Shown piece by piece: positions 9,249 to 17,779 of a stretch of DNA of 34,331 bases (position 1 is the first letter of the stretch; every line of letters starts with the position of its first letter). The notes under the pieces were generated by a model. The model worked only from the letters and a program-made list of their open reading frames with translations, searched no databases and was not told the DNA's origin. Both the position numbers and the translations under genes were made by a program. This DNA comes from Bacteroidota bacterium (GTDB lineage Bacteria; Bacteroidota; Bacteroidia; Bacteroidales; FEN-979), in the NCBI GenBank assembly GCA_014382125.1, contig JACNKI010000086.1, forward strand, positions 1 to 34,331. The letters run 5' to 3'.

Positions 9249-9269
9249 AGGAGATCAATTCGATCTCCT
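9249..9269. terminator. Stem-loop AGGAGATC-AATTC-GATCTCCT
   Basis: 8-bp perfect stem with a 5-nt loop, between the MFS gene end and the acpS promoter; role as terminator is inferred. Confidence 0.4.
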
Positions 9270-9306
9270 TAATTCAATCTAAAATCTAAGATCGTCAATC
9301 GTAATT

Positions 9307-10563
9307 CTACTTGAGGGCTCTAAGGTTCAGTCGCCGTAGTAGTGGCGCTTTTTTGGCAATGGCCGTTACAATAAGCAGAGTCATCGATCCGCCGAAGATG
9401 ACAGAAGGAATCAATCCCATGATCTTTGCTGCTAATCCGGATTCAAAGGATCCGATTTCGTTGGAGGAGCCGATGAAAATACTGTTAACAGAGGCTACCC
9501 GTCCCCGCATTTCATCAGGAGTTAACAGTTGAAGTGTTGTCGCCCGGATGATTACGCTTACGTTATCAAAGACACCACTCATGAAGAGCAGAAAAAGGGA
9601 GAGGTAAAAGTTCTTTGAGATAGCGAAGCAGATGATGCTGAGACCGAATCCGGCAACGGATATCAGGAGCCATCTTCCGGCATTCGCTGCCGGTGGCCTG
9701 TAGGCTAGTATCAGTGACATCAATACGGCTCCCACCATAGGGGCTGCCCTTAGGAAGCCAAGTCCCTGTGGACCGACAAACAGGATCTCAGCGGCAAAGA
9801 TGGGGAGCATCGCAACGGCTCCGCCAAAAAGAACAGCTAACATATCCAGCGACATGGTTCCCAGCAGGATCTGGTTCTTGAAGACAAAGCGTAATCCCGT
9901 GCCTAGTCGTCTCCAGATCGTTTCGGTTAATTCCACATGCGGAGTGGGGTAGTGTTTGACTGTAAACAACAGGGTCAACGCGACCATCACGAAAAAGATG
10001 ACGATCATATAGGCGACTTCTACTCCGAAAAACCCATAAATCATGCCTCCTATTGCCGGACCCGAAATGGCCGCAACATGCCATACGGTACTGTTCCATG
10101 TTGAAGAATTCGTATAAAGATACCGGGGTACCAGTTGCGCCATCAAGGCGATTGTTGAAGGGTAAAGAAAAGCACGAACAAATCCGGTTATTGCCACAAC
10201 AAAATAGATCGGCAGAACCCCTAATGCCATAAAAGCGATCAATCTATCATAACTAAAAGCTAACAGAAAAAGTGTTCCCAACAGAAAGAGCAGGGAGAAC
10301 CAGGTGATTATTCGCTTGCGGTTGTAACGATCGGCTACATGACCTGAATAGAGTGCTACTGAAATAAAGGGAATAGCTTCAGCCAGCCCGATCAAACCCA
10401 GTGCTAATGGGTCTTTCGTGAGTTCATACATTTGCCAGCCAACGATCAGGCTCTGCATCTGAATAGCCAGGGTAATGAAAAAACGGTAACTGATAAAGAG
10501 CCGAAAGTCCCGGTGCTTCAGGACAGCATAGGCATCGTGTTTCTTTCCGGGATCAGTCATCAT
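9307..10563 (-). CDS. MFS transporter (EntS/MFS_3-like)
   Basis: 418 aa, many TM segments; SGHVADRYNRKRI and DEMRGRVASVNSIFIGSSNEIGSFESG motifs. Confidence 0.85.
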   Translation of the reverse strand: MMTDPGKKHDAYAVLKHRDFRLFISYRFFITLAIQMQSLIVGWQMYELTKDPLALGLIGLAEAIPFISVALYSGHVADRYNRKRIITWFSLLFLLGTLFLLAFSYDRLIAFMALGVLPIYFVVAITGFVRAFLYPSTIALMAQLVPRYLYTNSSTWNSTVWHVAAISGPAIGGMIYGFFGVEVAYMIVIFFVMVALTLLFTVKHYPTPHVELTETIWRRLGTGLRFVFKNQILLGTMSLDMLAVLFGGAVAMLPIFAAEILFVGPQGLGFLRAAPMVGAVLMSLILAYRPPAANAGRWLLISVAGFGLSIICFAISKNFYLSLFLLFMSGVFDNVSVIIRATTLQLLTPDEMRGRVASVNSIFIGSSNEIGSFESGLAAKIMGLIPSVIFGGSMTLLIVTAIAKKAPLLRRLNLRALK

Positions 10564-10565
10564 TT

Positions 10566-10605
10566 AAGCCCCTCTCCTTCAGGAGAGGGGTTTGGGGTGA
10601 GGTGA
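10566..10605. repeat. GC-rich intergenic palindromic (REP-like) element, variant B
   Basis: AAGCCCCTCTCC-TTCA-GGAGAGGGGTTTGGGGTGAGGTG: 9-bp perfect stem plus flanks, then a GGGGTGAGG tail. Confidence 0.6.
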
Positions 10606-10615
10606 GTAAGGGTAA

Positions 10616-12751
10616 TTAATCCTCCTCCTGTTCCTCTGCTTCATAAACTTTCAGCAATTTATCCTGAATATCGGAAGGCACCTGGACATACTCGGCAAAG
10701 GTCATGTCGTAGGTGGCTCTTCCACTGGTCAGGGAGCTGAGAGCCGTGGAGTAGCGATTCATTTCGGCCAGTGGAACTTTGGCTTTGATCTTCTGGTAGT
10801 TGCCTTCGCTATCCATCCCCATGATAAGGGCACGGCGTCCCTGCAGGTCGGTCATCACTTCACCCATCTTATCTTCCGGCACAATGACTTCCACATCATA
10901 GATCGGTTCAAGAATTTTCGGGCCTGCATTTTTAAAGGCATCCTTAAAGGCATGTCGACCGGCCAATTTGAATGATATCTCGTTGGAATCGACCGGGTGC
11001 ATCTTCCCATCGTATACGTTAAAAACGATATCACGAGCATATGAACCTGTCAACGGGCCTTCTTCCATCTTCTCCATAACACCCTTCATAATTGCCGGCA
11101 TGAAGCGGGTATCGATCGCGCCGCCAACGATACAACTGTTCATAATCAGCTTTCCGCCCCATTCCAGATCAACTGTTTCACGGCTACGGATCGAATATTC
11201 CTTCTGGTCTGCCATTCCTTCTTTGTATGGCTGGATCATCATAAATACTTCACCAAACTGCCCGGCGCCACCTGATTGTTTTTTGTGTCGGTAACTTGAT
11301 TTCGCTGATTTGGTGATTGTTTCACGATATTGAATCCGAGGAGCCAGATAGTCGACCTCGATCTGCTCGATATTCTCCAAATGCCATTTCATCAAATTCA
11401 GGTGAAGTTCACCCTGACCCTGCAGGATCATCTGCTTCAGCTCTTTGGAATAACCAAAGATCAGAGTTGGATCCATTTTCGCCAGATCGTTCAGAACCGC
11501 GCCGATCTTCTCATCGTCATTAGCATTTTTAGCCTTTACAGCAACTCGGAATTTTGGATTTGGATAGGTTATGGACTCAATGATGTCATCAGGATTCTTC
11601 AAGGAATTCAAGGTGTTGTTGGTGAATGTGTTCTTTAATTTAATCGTGGCTCCGATATCACCAGCAACGAATTTTTCAACTTTTTCACGGTTCTTTCCAT
11701 TCATCACGAAGAGTTGGGAAATACGCTCCTTTGTATTGCGGTTTGCGTTTATCATATCCTGGCCCTCAGTCAACTCTCCGGCATATACTTTGAAAAAGGA
11801 AACCTCTCCGAGGTGTGCTTCAATAGAAGTTTTAAAGACAAACAGGGAGGTCGGATCAGAAGCCTTGCACGTAAGGACCTTCCCGTCTGTTGTCTTAACG
11901 CCGGGCATCTCATCAGGAGCCGGTACCGAGTTGCTGATAAATTCCAGGAACCTGCTTACACCGATGTTGTTCTTTGAACAAGTGCACATGACCGGAAACA
12001 TACCTCGCGTTTTCAGTCCGATCTGCATTGCCTGATTGATCTGTTCTTCAGTAAGGGTTTCTTTATCAAAAAACTCTTCCATGAGCGCTTCATCCTTCGA
12101 TGCCAGCTCTTCAATCAAAGCTGCATGCATCTCTTCGGCTTTATCCTTTTCCTCAGCAGGAATATCCAGAACCTCCGGTTTTCCACCATCTGCAGGATAC
12201 TTGTACATCTTCATCTTCAACAGGTCGATGATAGTATTGAATCCGTTCCCCTGGTTGACGGGATATTGAACAACCGTAACATAATTTCCAAATTGCTGTT
12301 TCAGCTGGCGTACAGTCTCATCAAAATTGGCGAGTTCCACATCGAGGTGGTTCACCACGAGGATAACAGGCTTTTCCAATCTGTCGGTATGTCTCCAGGT
12401 AATTTCCGTACCCACTTCCACTCCATTTTGGGCATTCACCGTCATCACTGCAGTATCTGCTACGTGCAGGCCGGAGATTACTTCTCCAATAAAATCATCG
12501 AAACCGGGTGCATCGATGATATTGATCTTCTTGTCGTTGAAAAGTGTGAAGAGCACCGTAGCAGAAACCGAATTCTGACGCTCCAGTTCAATTGGCCGGT
12601 AATCGGATAGTGTATTTTTATCATCTACACTTCCTCGGCGGTTGATTACACCACCCTCAAACAGCATCGTCTCAGCCAGGGTTGTCTTTCCTGATTTCGC
12701 ACCGCCAATCAATGCGATGTTGCGGATCTCATTCGTCTGAAATACCTTCAT
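10616..12751 (-). CDS. EF-G-like translational GTPase paralogue with degenerate G motifs
   Basis: 711 aa, EF-G domain order including HKKQSGGAGQFGEV, GKMHPVDSNEISF and SSLTSGRATY; P-loop GGAKSGKT, but DAPGF instead of DTPGH and NHLD instead of NKxD. Confidence 0.88.
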   Translation of the reverse strand: MKVFQTNEIRNIALIGGAKSGKTTLAETMLFEGGVINRRGSVDDKNTLSDYRPIELERQNSVSATVLFTLFNDKKINIIDAPGFDDFIGEVISGLHVADTAVMTVNAQNGVEVGTEITWRHTDRLEKPVILVVNHLDVELANFDETVRQLKQQFGNYVTVVQYPVNQGNGFNTIIDLLKMKMYKYPADGGKPEVLDIPAEEKDKAEEMHAALIEELASKDEALMEEFFDKETLTEEQINQAMQIGLKTRGMFPVMCTCSKNNIGVSRFLEFISNSVPAPDEMPGVKTTDGKVLTCKASDPTSLFVFKTSIEAHLGEVSFFKVYAGELTEGQDMINANRNTKERISQLFVMNGKNREKVEKFVAGDIGATIKLKNTFTNNTLNSLKNPDDIIESITYPNPKFRVAVKAKNANDDEKIGAVLNDLAKMDPTLIFGYSKELKQMILQGQGELHLNLMKWHLENIEQIEVDYLAPRIQYRETITKSAKSSYRHKKQSGGAGQFGEVFMMIQPYKEGMADQKEYSIRSRETVDLEWGGKLIMNSCIVGGAIDTRFMPAIMKGVMEKMEEGPLTGSYARDIVFNVYDGKMHPVDSNEISFKLAGRHAFKDAFKNAGPKILEPIYDVEVIVPEDKMGEVMTDLQGRRALIMGMDSEGNYQKIKAKVPLAEMNRYSTALSSLTSGRATYDMTFAEYVQVPSDIQDKLLKVYEAEEQEED

Positions 12752-12807
12752 TGTAAAGAATCTTATTTACGTATGTACTTGATTAATATTTAGTTCGAAA
12801 AGGGATG

Positions 12808-12838
12808 CAAAGGTACGAGGTAAAAATGAAAAATCAAA
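12808..12838 (-). promoter_or_regulatory. Bacteroidota-type promoter TTTG-N19-TACCTTTG for the EF-G-like gene
   Basis: Minus strand TTTG ATTTTTCATTTTTACCTCG TACCTTTGC; consensus spacing. Confidence 0.65.
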
Positions 12839-12872
12839 GGAATTGCAGGAGTGATGTAACCTAATTACCTTG

Positions 12873-13853
12873 TTACCCTGCCACCTTTTTCTTTACATCC
12901 CCCCATCGCGCTTCCGACATTTTCGCGCCGATCTCTTCAATGATATTTCCAGCGAGAAGGGCCCCGGCTTCGCCACATTTTTCCAGTGGCCATCCGAGAG
13001 AGTGGCCGTAGAGGAACCCAGATGCATAGAGGTCTCCGGCTCCGGTTGTGTCGACAGGATCGACAGGGATGATCCCAATCTCAGAAACGACTTCCTGTGA
13101 TTTTACAAGTGATCCGCTTTCACCGATTTTTACGACAACCACTTCGCAAAACTGGCTGATGTGATGCAGCGCTTTCTCGGGTTCATGCCCGGTAAACACC
13201 TGAGCCTCCTCTTCGTTGGCAAAGAGGATATCGACGTGCCTGGTCACAATATCTGTAAGAAATTCCAGATTCGCTTCAACCACATTGTAACTTGCCAAAT
13301 CGAGAGAGACCAGGAGTCCGTTGACTTTTGCCAGCTCGACAGCTGCGCGGATCAGATCGTGGTTCTGGACCAGGTAGCCTTCGACGTGGAGGTAACCGAA
13401 AGAAGAGAAGATGCTGGATCCTAGATCCTGGATGTTGGATACTGAGAGTTCGATAGCGGCTCCCAGATAGGTGGCAAATGTACGTTCGGAGTCGGGGGTG
13501 ATCAGCGTGATGGCTCGTCCGGTTTCAGTGTTGCTCCGGCTGAGATATGGCTCCACACCTGCATCGTATATGTCCTGTTCAAAAGATTCGCCCAGTTCGT
13601 CCCGGCCAATCACTCCGATATATCCGGCCTGTACTCCCAGCATACCCAAACCGTGAATGGTGTTGGCGGCTGAACCTCCGGCAGCCAGGCTTCGCGGAAA
13701 ATCAATAAGGTTCGCCAGAATCTCATCACTTTGTTCTTTATTCACGAGCTGCATGCTCCCCTTAGGGAGATTCAGCTGATCTAGTGTTTTTTCATCTTCA
13801 ATCCGGATTAACATATCCACCAGGGCATTTCCTATTCCAAGAATTTTCTTCAT
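12873..13853 (-). CDS. PfkB-family carbohydrate/adenosine kinase
   Basis: MKKILGIGNALVDMLIRIE, LNLPKGSMQLV, AAGGSAANTIHGLG, DTTGAGDLYASGFLYG. Start moved from 13913 to 13853; a TACTTTTG -7 motif at complement(13874..13881) supports this. Confidence 0.9.
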   Translation of the reverse strand: MKKILGIGNALVDMLIRIEDEKTLDQLNLPKGSMQLVNKEQSDEILANLIDFPRSLAAGGSAANTIHGLGMLGVQAGYIGVIGRDELGESFEQDIYDAGVEPYLSRSNTETGRAITLITPDSERTFATYLGAAIELSVSNIQDLGSSIFSSFGYLHVEGYLVQNHDLIRAAVELAKVNGLLVSLDLASYNVVEANLEFLTDIVTRHVDILFANEEEAQVFTGHEPEKALHHISQFCEVVVVKIGESGSLVKSQEVVSEIGIIPVDPVDTTGAGDLYASGFLYGHSLGWPLEKCGEAGALLAGNIIEEIGAKMSEARWGDVKKKVAG

Positions 13854-13954
13854 GATATTGTCTATTTTTCCGGCAAAAGTACAAATTCGAATTCGCTCGT
13901 GTAATAATTGCATCTTCCTTTCGTTTTTATTTAGATTGATTCTTGATTTATACT

Positions 13955-14560
13955 ATGAAATCAACAGTATCTATTGTACTTTTGTTACTGCTTTCGATGC
14001 AATGTGGCAGTCAGCACAAACCTGAAAAGCGAATGGGATACACCAAACTGATACCCGAAGAGGAACGCGTGATCATTCATGAAGACACTGCCATCTTTGC
14101 CGGAGGATGTTTCTGGGGTGTCGAACATTACCTTCAAAAAGCTCCCGGGGTACATTCGGTGATTTCAGGATATATTGATGGCCACAGTGAAAATCCAACT
14201 TACGAGGAGGTCTGTTCTGGTACTTCCGGTCATTATGAGGCCGTGCAGGTAAGGTTTGATCCGGCACAGATCAGTTTTAAACAACTGACTAAATTATTCT
14301 TTGAGATCCACGATCCTACTCAGTGGAACCGTCAGGGCCATGATGTGGGTGAGCAATATCGCTCTGCCGTTTTTTATCTGAATGAAGAACAGAAGGTTAT
14401 CACCGAGCGGTTGATCAACATACTAACTCAGAAGGGTTATAAGATCGTGACAGAGGTGAAGCCGGCTACTACATTCTGGCCAGCGGAAACGTATCACCAG
14501 AACTACTACGAGCAGAAAGGTTCAACACCCTATTGTCATAGGTATACCAAACGGTTCTAA
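13955..14560 (+). CDS. msrA: Peptide-methionine (S)-S-oxide reductase MsrA, predicted lipoprotein
   Basis: AIFAGGCFWGVEHYLQKAPGV, GYIDGHSENPTYEEVCSGTSGHYEAV, HDPTQWNRQGHDVGEQYRS; N-terminus MKSTVSIVLLLLLSMQCGSQ has a lipobox-like LSMQC. Confidence 0.92.
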   Translation: MKSTVSIVLLLLLSMQCGSQHKPEKRMGYTKLIPEEERVIIHEDTAIFAGGCFWGVEHYLQKAPGVHSVISGYIDGHSENPTYEEVCSGTSGHYEAVQVRFDPAQISFKQLTKLFFEIHDPTQWNRQGHDVGEQYRSAVFYLNEEQKVITERLINILTQKGYKIVTEVKPATTFWPAETYHQNYYEQKGSTPYCHRYTKRF

Positions 14561-14632
14561 TATTTTTTTCATTGATTGCCATCGTTCACAACTCCTTCAA
14601 CTGGGAGGAAGGGATTGAAAGAGCTTTTTTCA

Positions 14633-14640
14633 TAACTTTG
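14633..14640 (+). promoter_or_regulatory. Bacteroidota -7 element (TAACTTTG)
   Basis: TAACTTTG 16 nt before the TTG start at 14657. Confidence 0.4.
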
Positions 14641-14656
14641 ACAAAAATCCAACCGT

Positions 14657-15253
14657 TTGAGATCTACTCTTTTAAAGCATTTTAAGAACAGGATAAAGAA
14701 GTGGAATACCCCTCTGCTCATTCAACTCTGGATCTTTCTCCTCTTTATTTTCTTATATCAACTACTCTGGGATAAATTCGAAATTGACCTGAACACCATT
14801 CCTCTATTTGTAAAGATCAGTGACCACATCGGAAATCTCTTACTGGTTACGACACCAGCATTGCTAAATCCCCTTTTCGATGTAGAGATCGTTCGCAACG
14901 GGATCAGCATCATCCTTCCTAATGGATTTTCCATCGACTATGACTTCTATCTATCAGGGATCAAACAGATGTGCCTGGTTATTCTCCTTTTCATCCTGAT
15001 TCCCGGTCCCTGGAAAAAGAAAATCTGGTATGTTCCGCTTACTGTGATCGGTATTTTTATCACTGTATTTATTCAGTTCCTGATATTGACCTTCCATTGC
15101 CTTATCCATCCTGAACATCTTCATCTCATTCAGGATCTGCTGGTTGGACCCATCTTCTATTTTGTAATTCTGGTGATGTGGATGGCGTGGGTGCTGGTGA
15201 TTGCGAAGACTGCATCCCTTAAAATTACACGGCAACCTGATACAACTCGTTAA
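14657..15253 (+). CDS. Exosortase/archaeosortase-like multi-TM protein, probably without the catalytic Cys and Arg
   Basis: 198 aa, hydrophobic; SIDYDFYLSGIKQM lies where family members have xxCSGIxxx, and C-terminal HLIQDLLVGPIFYFVILVMWMAWV resembles the H-containing last segments. TTG start. Confidence 0.45.
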   Translation: MRSTLLKHFKNRIKKWNTPLLIQLWIFLLFIFLYQLLWDKFEIDLNTIPLFVKISDHIGNLLLVTTPALLNPLFDVEIVRNGISIILPNGFSIDYDFYLSGIKQMCLVILLFILIPGPWKKKIWYVPLTVIGIFITVFIQFLILTFHCLIHPEHLHLIQDLLVGPIFYFVILVMWMAWVLVIAKTASLKITRQPDTTR

Positions 15254-16362
15254 TTCCCTGCACTCAACTGAGGAACTTTGATCTTTTCATCTTCGGTTAA
15301 ACCGGATATCACCTCTATGTTTATTCCATCAGAGAGACCGGTTTTAATAAAGCGCTTTTCATACTGCTGCGGACCGATTTCCACTTCGACAAATGTTGAA
15401 TCATCTTCAAATTGCAAAAGGCTTTCTTTGATTGTCAGGACCTGATCAACCCGCTGAAGAACAATATTTGCATTGGCGCTGTATCCGGCACGGATGAATT
15501 GGTCTGATTTCAGTTTCACATCCGCTTTGACCTCAAACTGCACCGCACCGTTTTCCAGGACTCCTTTCGGAGAAATATATTGAAGTGTGGCATCAAAGGT
15601 GTCGTTTTCAATAGCGCCAACCATGAGCATCAGGCTCATACCCGGTTCAATCTTTCCGATCTCCGTTTCATCTATTTTTCCCTGGAAGATCATATCACTA
15701 ATATCAGCAATAGACGCGATGGTGGTTCCGGGATTAAAATTGTTCGCCTCAATCACCGAACTACCTACTTTCACTGGAACATCCAGCACCATCCCGTTGA
15801 TTGTGGAGGTAATGAGTGTGTTGGTTGTAGATCCGGTTTTTTTCGTTGCGCCCTCTCTCACCAGTTCAAGGTTGGCCTCAGCTGCCTCCATTTCCTGCTT
15901 TGCATTACGAAAAGCAATCTGAGCAACCTGAAATTCTGATTCGGCAATCACGCCGCCTTTCATCAGCTTATCCTGGCGTTCAAAGTTTATCTTGGCATCC
16001 TCGTATGCAATATTGGCCCGCTCCAGTCTGGCTTCTGCATTGTTCAGGTTTACCAGATTAGGGATGATCCGTACCTTGGCAATCACATCGCCTTTTTTGA
16101 CGTTATTACCCGGTTCCACATAAATTTTCTCCACGATACCTGAAACTTTTGGCTTGATCTCGATCTCCTGCCGTGGAATGACCGATCCGGTTGCAACAGT
16201 TTTTTTGATGATGTCTGAGGTAAAGGGTTTCTCGGTTGTGTAGACTACCGGTTTCTCCTTCGATTTATTATAAAGATAGTAAATGGTGATGGCGAAAGCC
16301 GCTAATATTATTACCAATACAACTATCTTGATAATCTTTTTTACAACACTTTTCTTTTTCAT
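15250..16362 (-). CDS. Periplasmic adaptor subunit (HlyD/MacA-like)
   Basis: N-terminal TM, biotinyl-lipoyl-like VSGIVEKIYVEPGNNVKKGDVIAKV, alpha-helical hairpin, beta-barrel region. Confidence 0.9.
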   Translation of the reverse strand: MKKKSVVKKIIKIVVLVIILAAFAITIYYLYNKSKEKPVVYTTEKPFTSDIIKKTVATGSVIPRQEIEIKPKVSGIVEKIYVEPGNNVKKGDVIAKVRIIPNLVNLNNAEARLERANIAYEDAKINFERQDKLMKGGVIAESEFQVAQIAFRNAKQEMEAAEANLELVREGATKKTGSTTNTLITSTINGMVLDVPVKVGSSVIEANNFNPGTTIASIADISDMIFQGKIDETEIGKIEPGMSLMLMVGAIENDTFDATLQYISPKGVLENGAVQFEVKADVKLKSDQFIRAGYSANANIVLQRVDQVLTIKESLLQFEDDSTFVEVEIGPQQYEKRFIKTGLSDGINIEVISGLTEDEKIKVPQLSAGN

Positions 16363-16399
16363 CTGTATGTTATTTATTCAATTTCCAATTTCGTTTTAT

Positions 16400-17665
16400 T
16401 TATTGCTCGTATCTTAATGCATCTATGGGCTTTACTGCCACAGCTCTTCTGGCCGGAATGAAACCAGCCAGGGCTCCGGAAAAGACCAGGATGCTCAATG
16501 CGATCATCGCGATCCTGAAATCGACTCCCGGCTGATAGAACATATTTGTATCTGCACCTGATGACTCCATGGCGAAGTTAACCAGTTCCAGAATACTTAC
16601 GCCGATAACCAGGCCGATATAGCCGGCAAAAGTTGTCAATACGACAGCTTCCGTGATGATCTGACTGATTATCTTAAAGGGTGTGGCTCCGATGGCCCGT
16701 TGAATGCCAATCTCTTTGGTGCGTTCTTTCACCACAACCAGCATAATATTGCTCACACCAATGATGCCAGCCATCAGTGTGCCAATCCCAACGATCCATA
16801 CTAGCACCTTGATTCCGGTAAAGAGTCCTTGAAATTTTCTGAACTCTGCCTCCAGGTTAAAATGACCGATTGCCCGGTCGTCATGTGGGGCAACACCATG
16901 TCGTTGCTTCAATATACTGATCGCTTTCTCTTCCACAACTGACACCGGTATGCCATCCTGTGATGTAATTGCGAAGAAACCGACAACATTTCCATAGTTG
17001 TAGGTTTTCTGCAATGTAGTAAAGGGCATAAAAATATTTTTGTTTTCACGATCCGCCTGTTCTCCTGTTCGTTTCGATTTACAGATCCCGACCACTTTGA
17101 AATAGATTCCCTGAATCTGAATGTATTCGCCAATGGCCTCTTCATCCTCCTCAAACAACAACTCTTTCACCCCTTTACCGATCACGACAATTTTTCGTTT
17201 CTCCTCAATATCAAGCTCGTTGATTAATCGTCCATCTGTGATATATAATGGATCTATCAGAAAAAATTCCGGATACTCTCCCATGATTGAAAAGGAGCCC
17301 GCCTCCTTGCCCCGGATTACGTTATTGGTGCTAAAAAAATCTCCTCCCCGTATGCGTGGTGCCAGGTATTTGATCTCGGGAATGGCATTGCGAAGTACAA
17401 CCGCATCATCGTTATCGTAGTTAAACCGTCGTCCACGCGGGAATCCCTTGTAGGGTATTGTCGTTTGTTGTGTCCAGATGAAGACGCTGTTGGTCGCCAT
17501 GTCGGCAAAATTCCGTGATACGGAATTCTCCAGTCCATTCCCCGAGCCCAGCATAATCACCAGCATGAAGATTCCCCAGAAAACCCCAAAAGCGGTCAGG
17601 AAGGTCCTCATTTTATTGGACCTTAGTACGTGATATATCTCCTGCCAGCGGTCTAGATCAAACAT
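16400..17665 (-). CDS. MacB/FtsX-type ABC transporter permease (copy 1)
   Basis: RSNKMRTFLTAFGVFWGIFMLVIMLGSGNGLE, VKERTKEIGIQRAIGATP, FIPARRAVAVKPIDALRYE. Confidence 0.9.
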   Translation of the reverse strand: MFDLDRWQEIYHVLRSNKMRTFLTAFGVFWGIFMLVIMLGSGNGLENSVSRNFADMATNSVFIWTQQTTIPYKGFPRGRRFNYDNDDAVVLRNAIPEIKYLAPRIRGGDFFSTNNVIRGKEAGSFSIMGEYPEFFLIDPLYITDGRLINELDIEEKRKIVVIGKGVKELLFEEDEEAIGEYIQIQGIYFKVVGICKSKRTGEQADRENKNIFMPFTTLQKTYNYGNVVGFFAITSQDGIPVSVVEEKAISILKQRHGVAPHDDRAIGHFNLEAEFRKFQGLFTGIKVLVWIVGIGTLMAGIIGVSNIMLVVVKERTKEIGIQRAIGATPFKIISQIITEAVVLTTFAGYIGLVIGVSILELVNFAMESSGADTNMFYQPGVDFRIAMIALSILVFSGALAGFIPARRAVAVKPIDALRYEQ

Positions 17666-17681
17666 TCTTTTTCAGGTTCAA

Positions 17682-17775
17682 GATTCAAAACTCAAGGTTC
17701 AAGGCGATTATATCTTTTAATGTTCTCTGTTCCACTTTTTTTCACTCACCTGCTCACCAGTTCACCAGTTCACTA
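17682..17775. repeat. Degenerate short direct repeats in the spacer between the two permeases
   Basis: GTTCAAGATTCAAAACTCAAGGTTCAAGG and CTCACCTGCTCACCAGTTCACCAGTTCAC. Confidence 0.55.
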
Positions 17776-17779
17776 ATTA

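Noticed and set aside
11571-12610. Plus-strand ORFs of 154, 87, 77, 161 and 83 aa
   Set aside because: Antisense to the EF-G-like gene with no recognisable motif.
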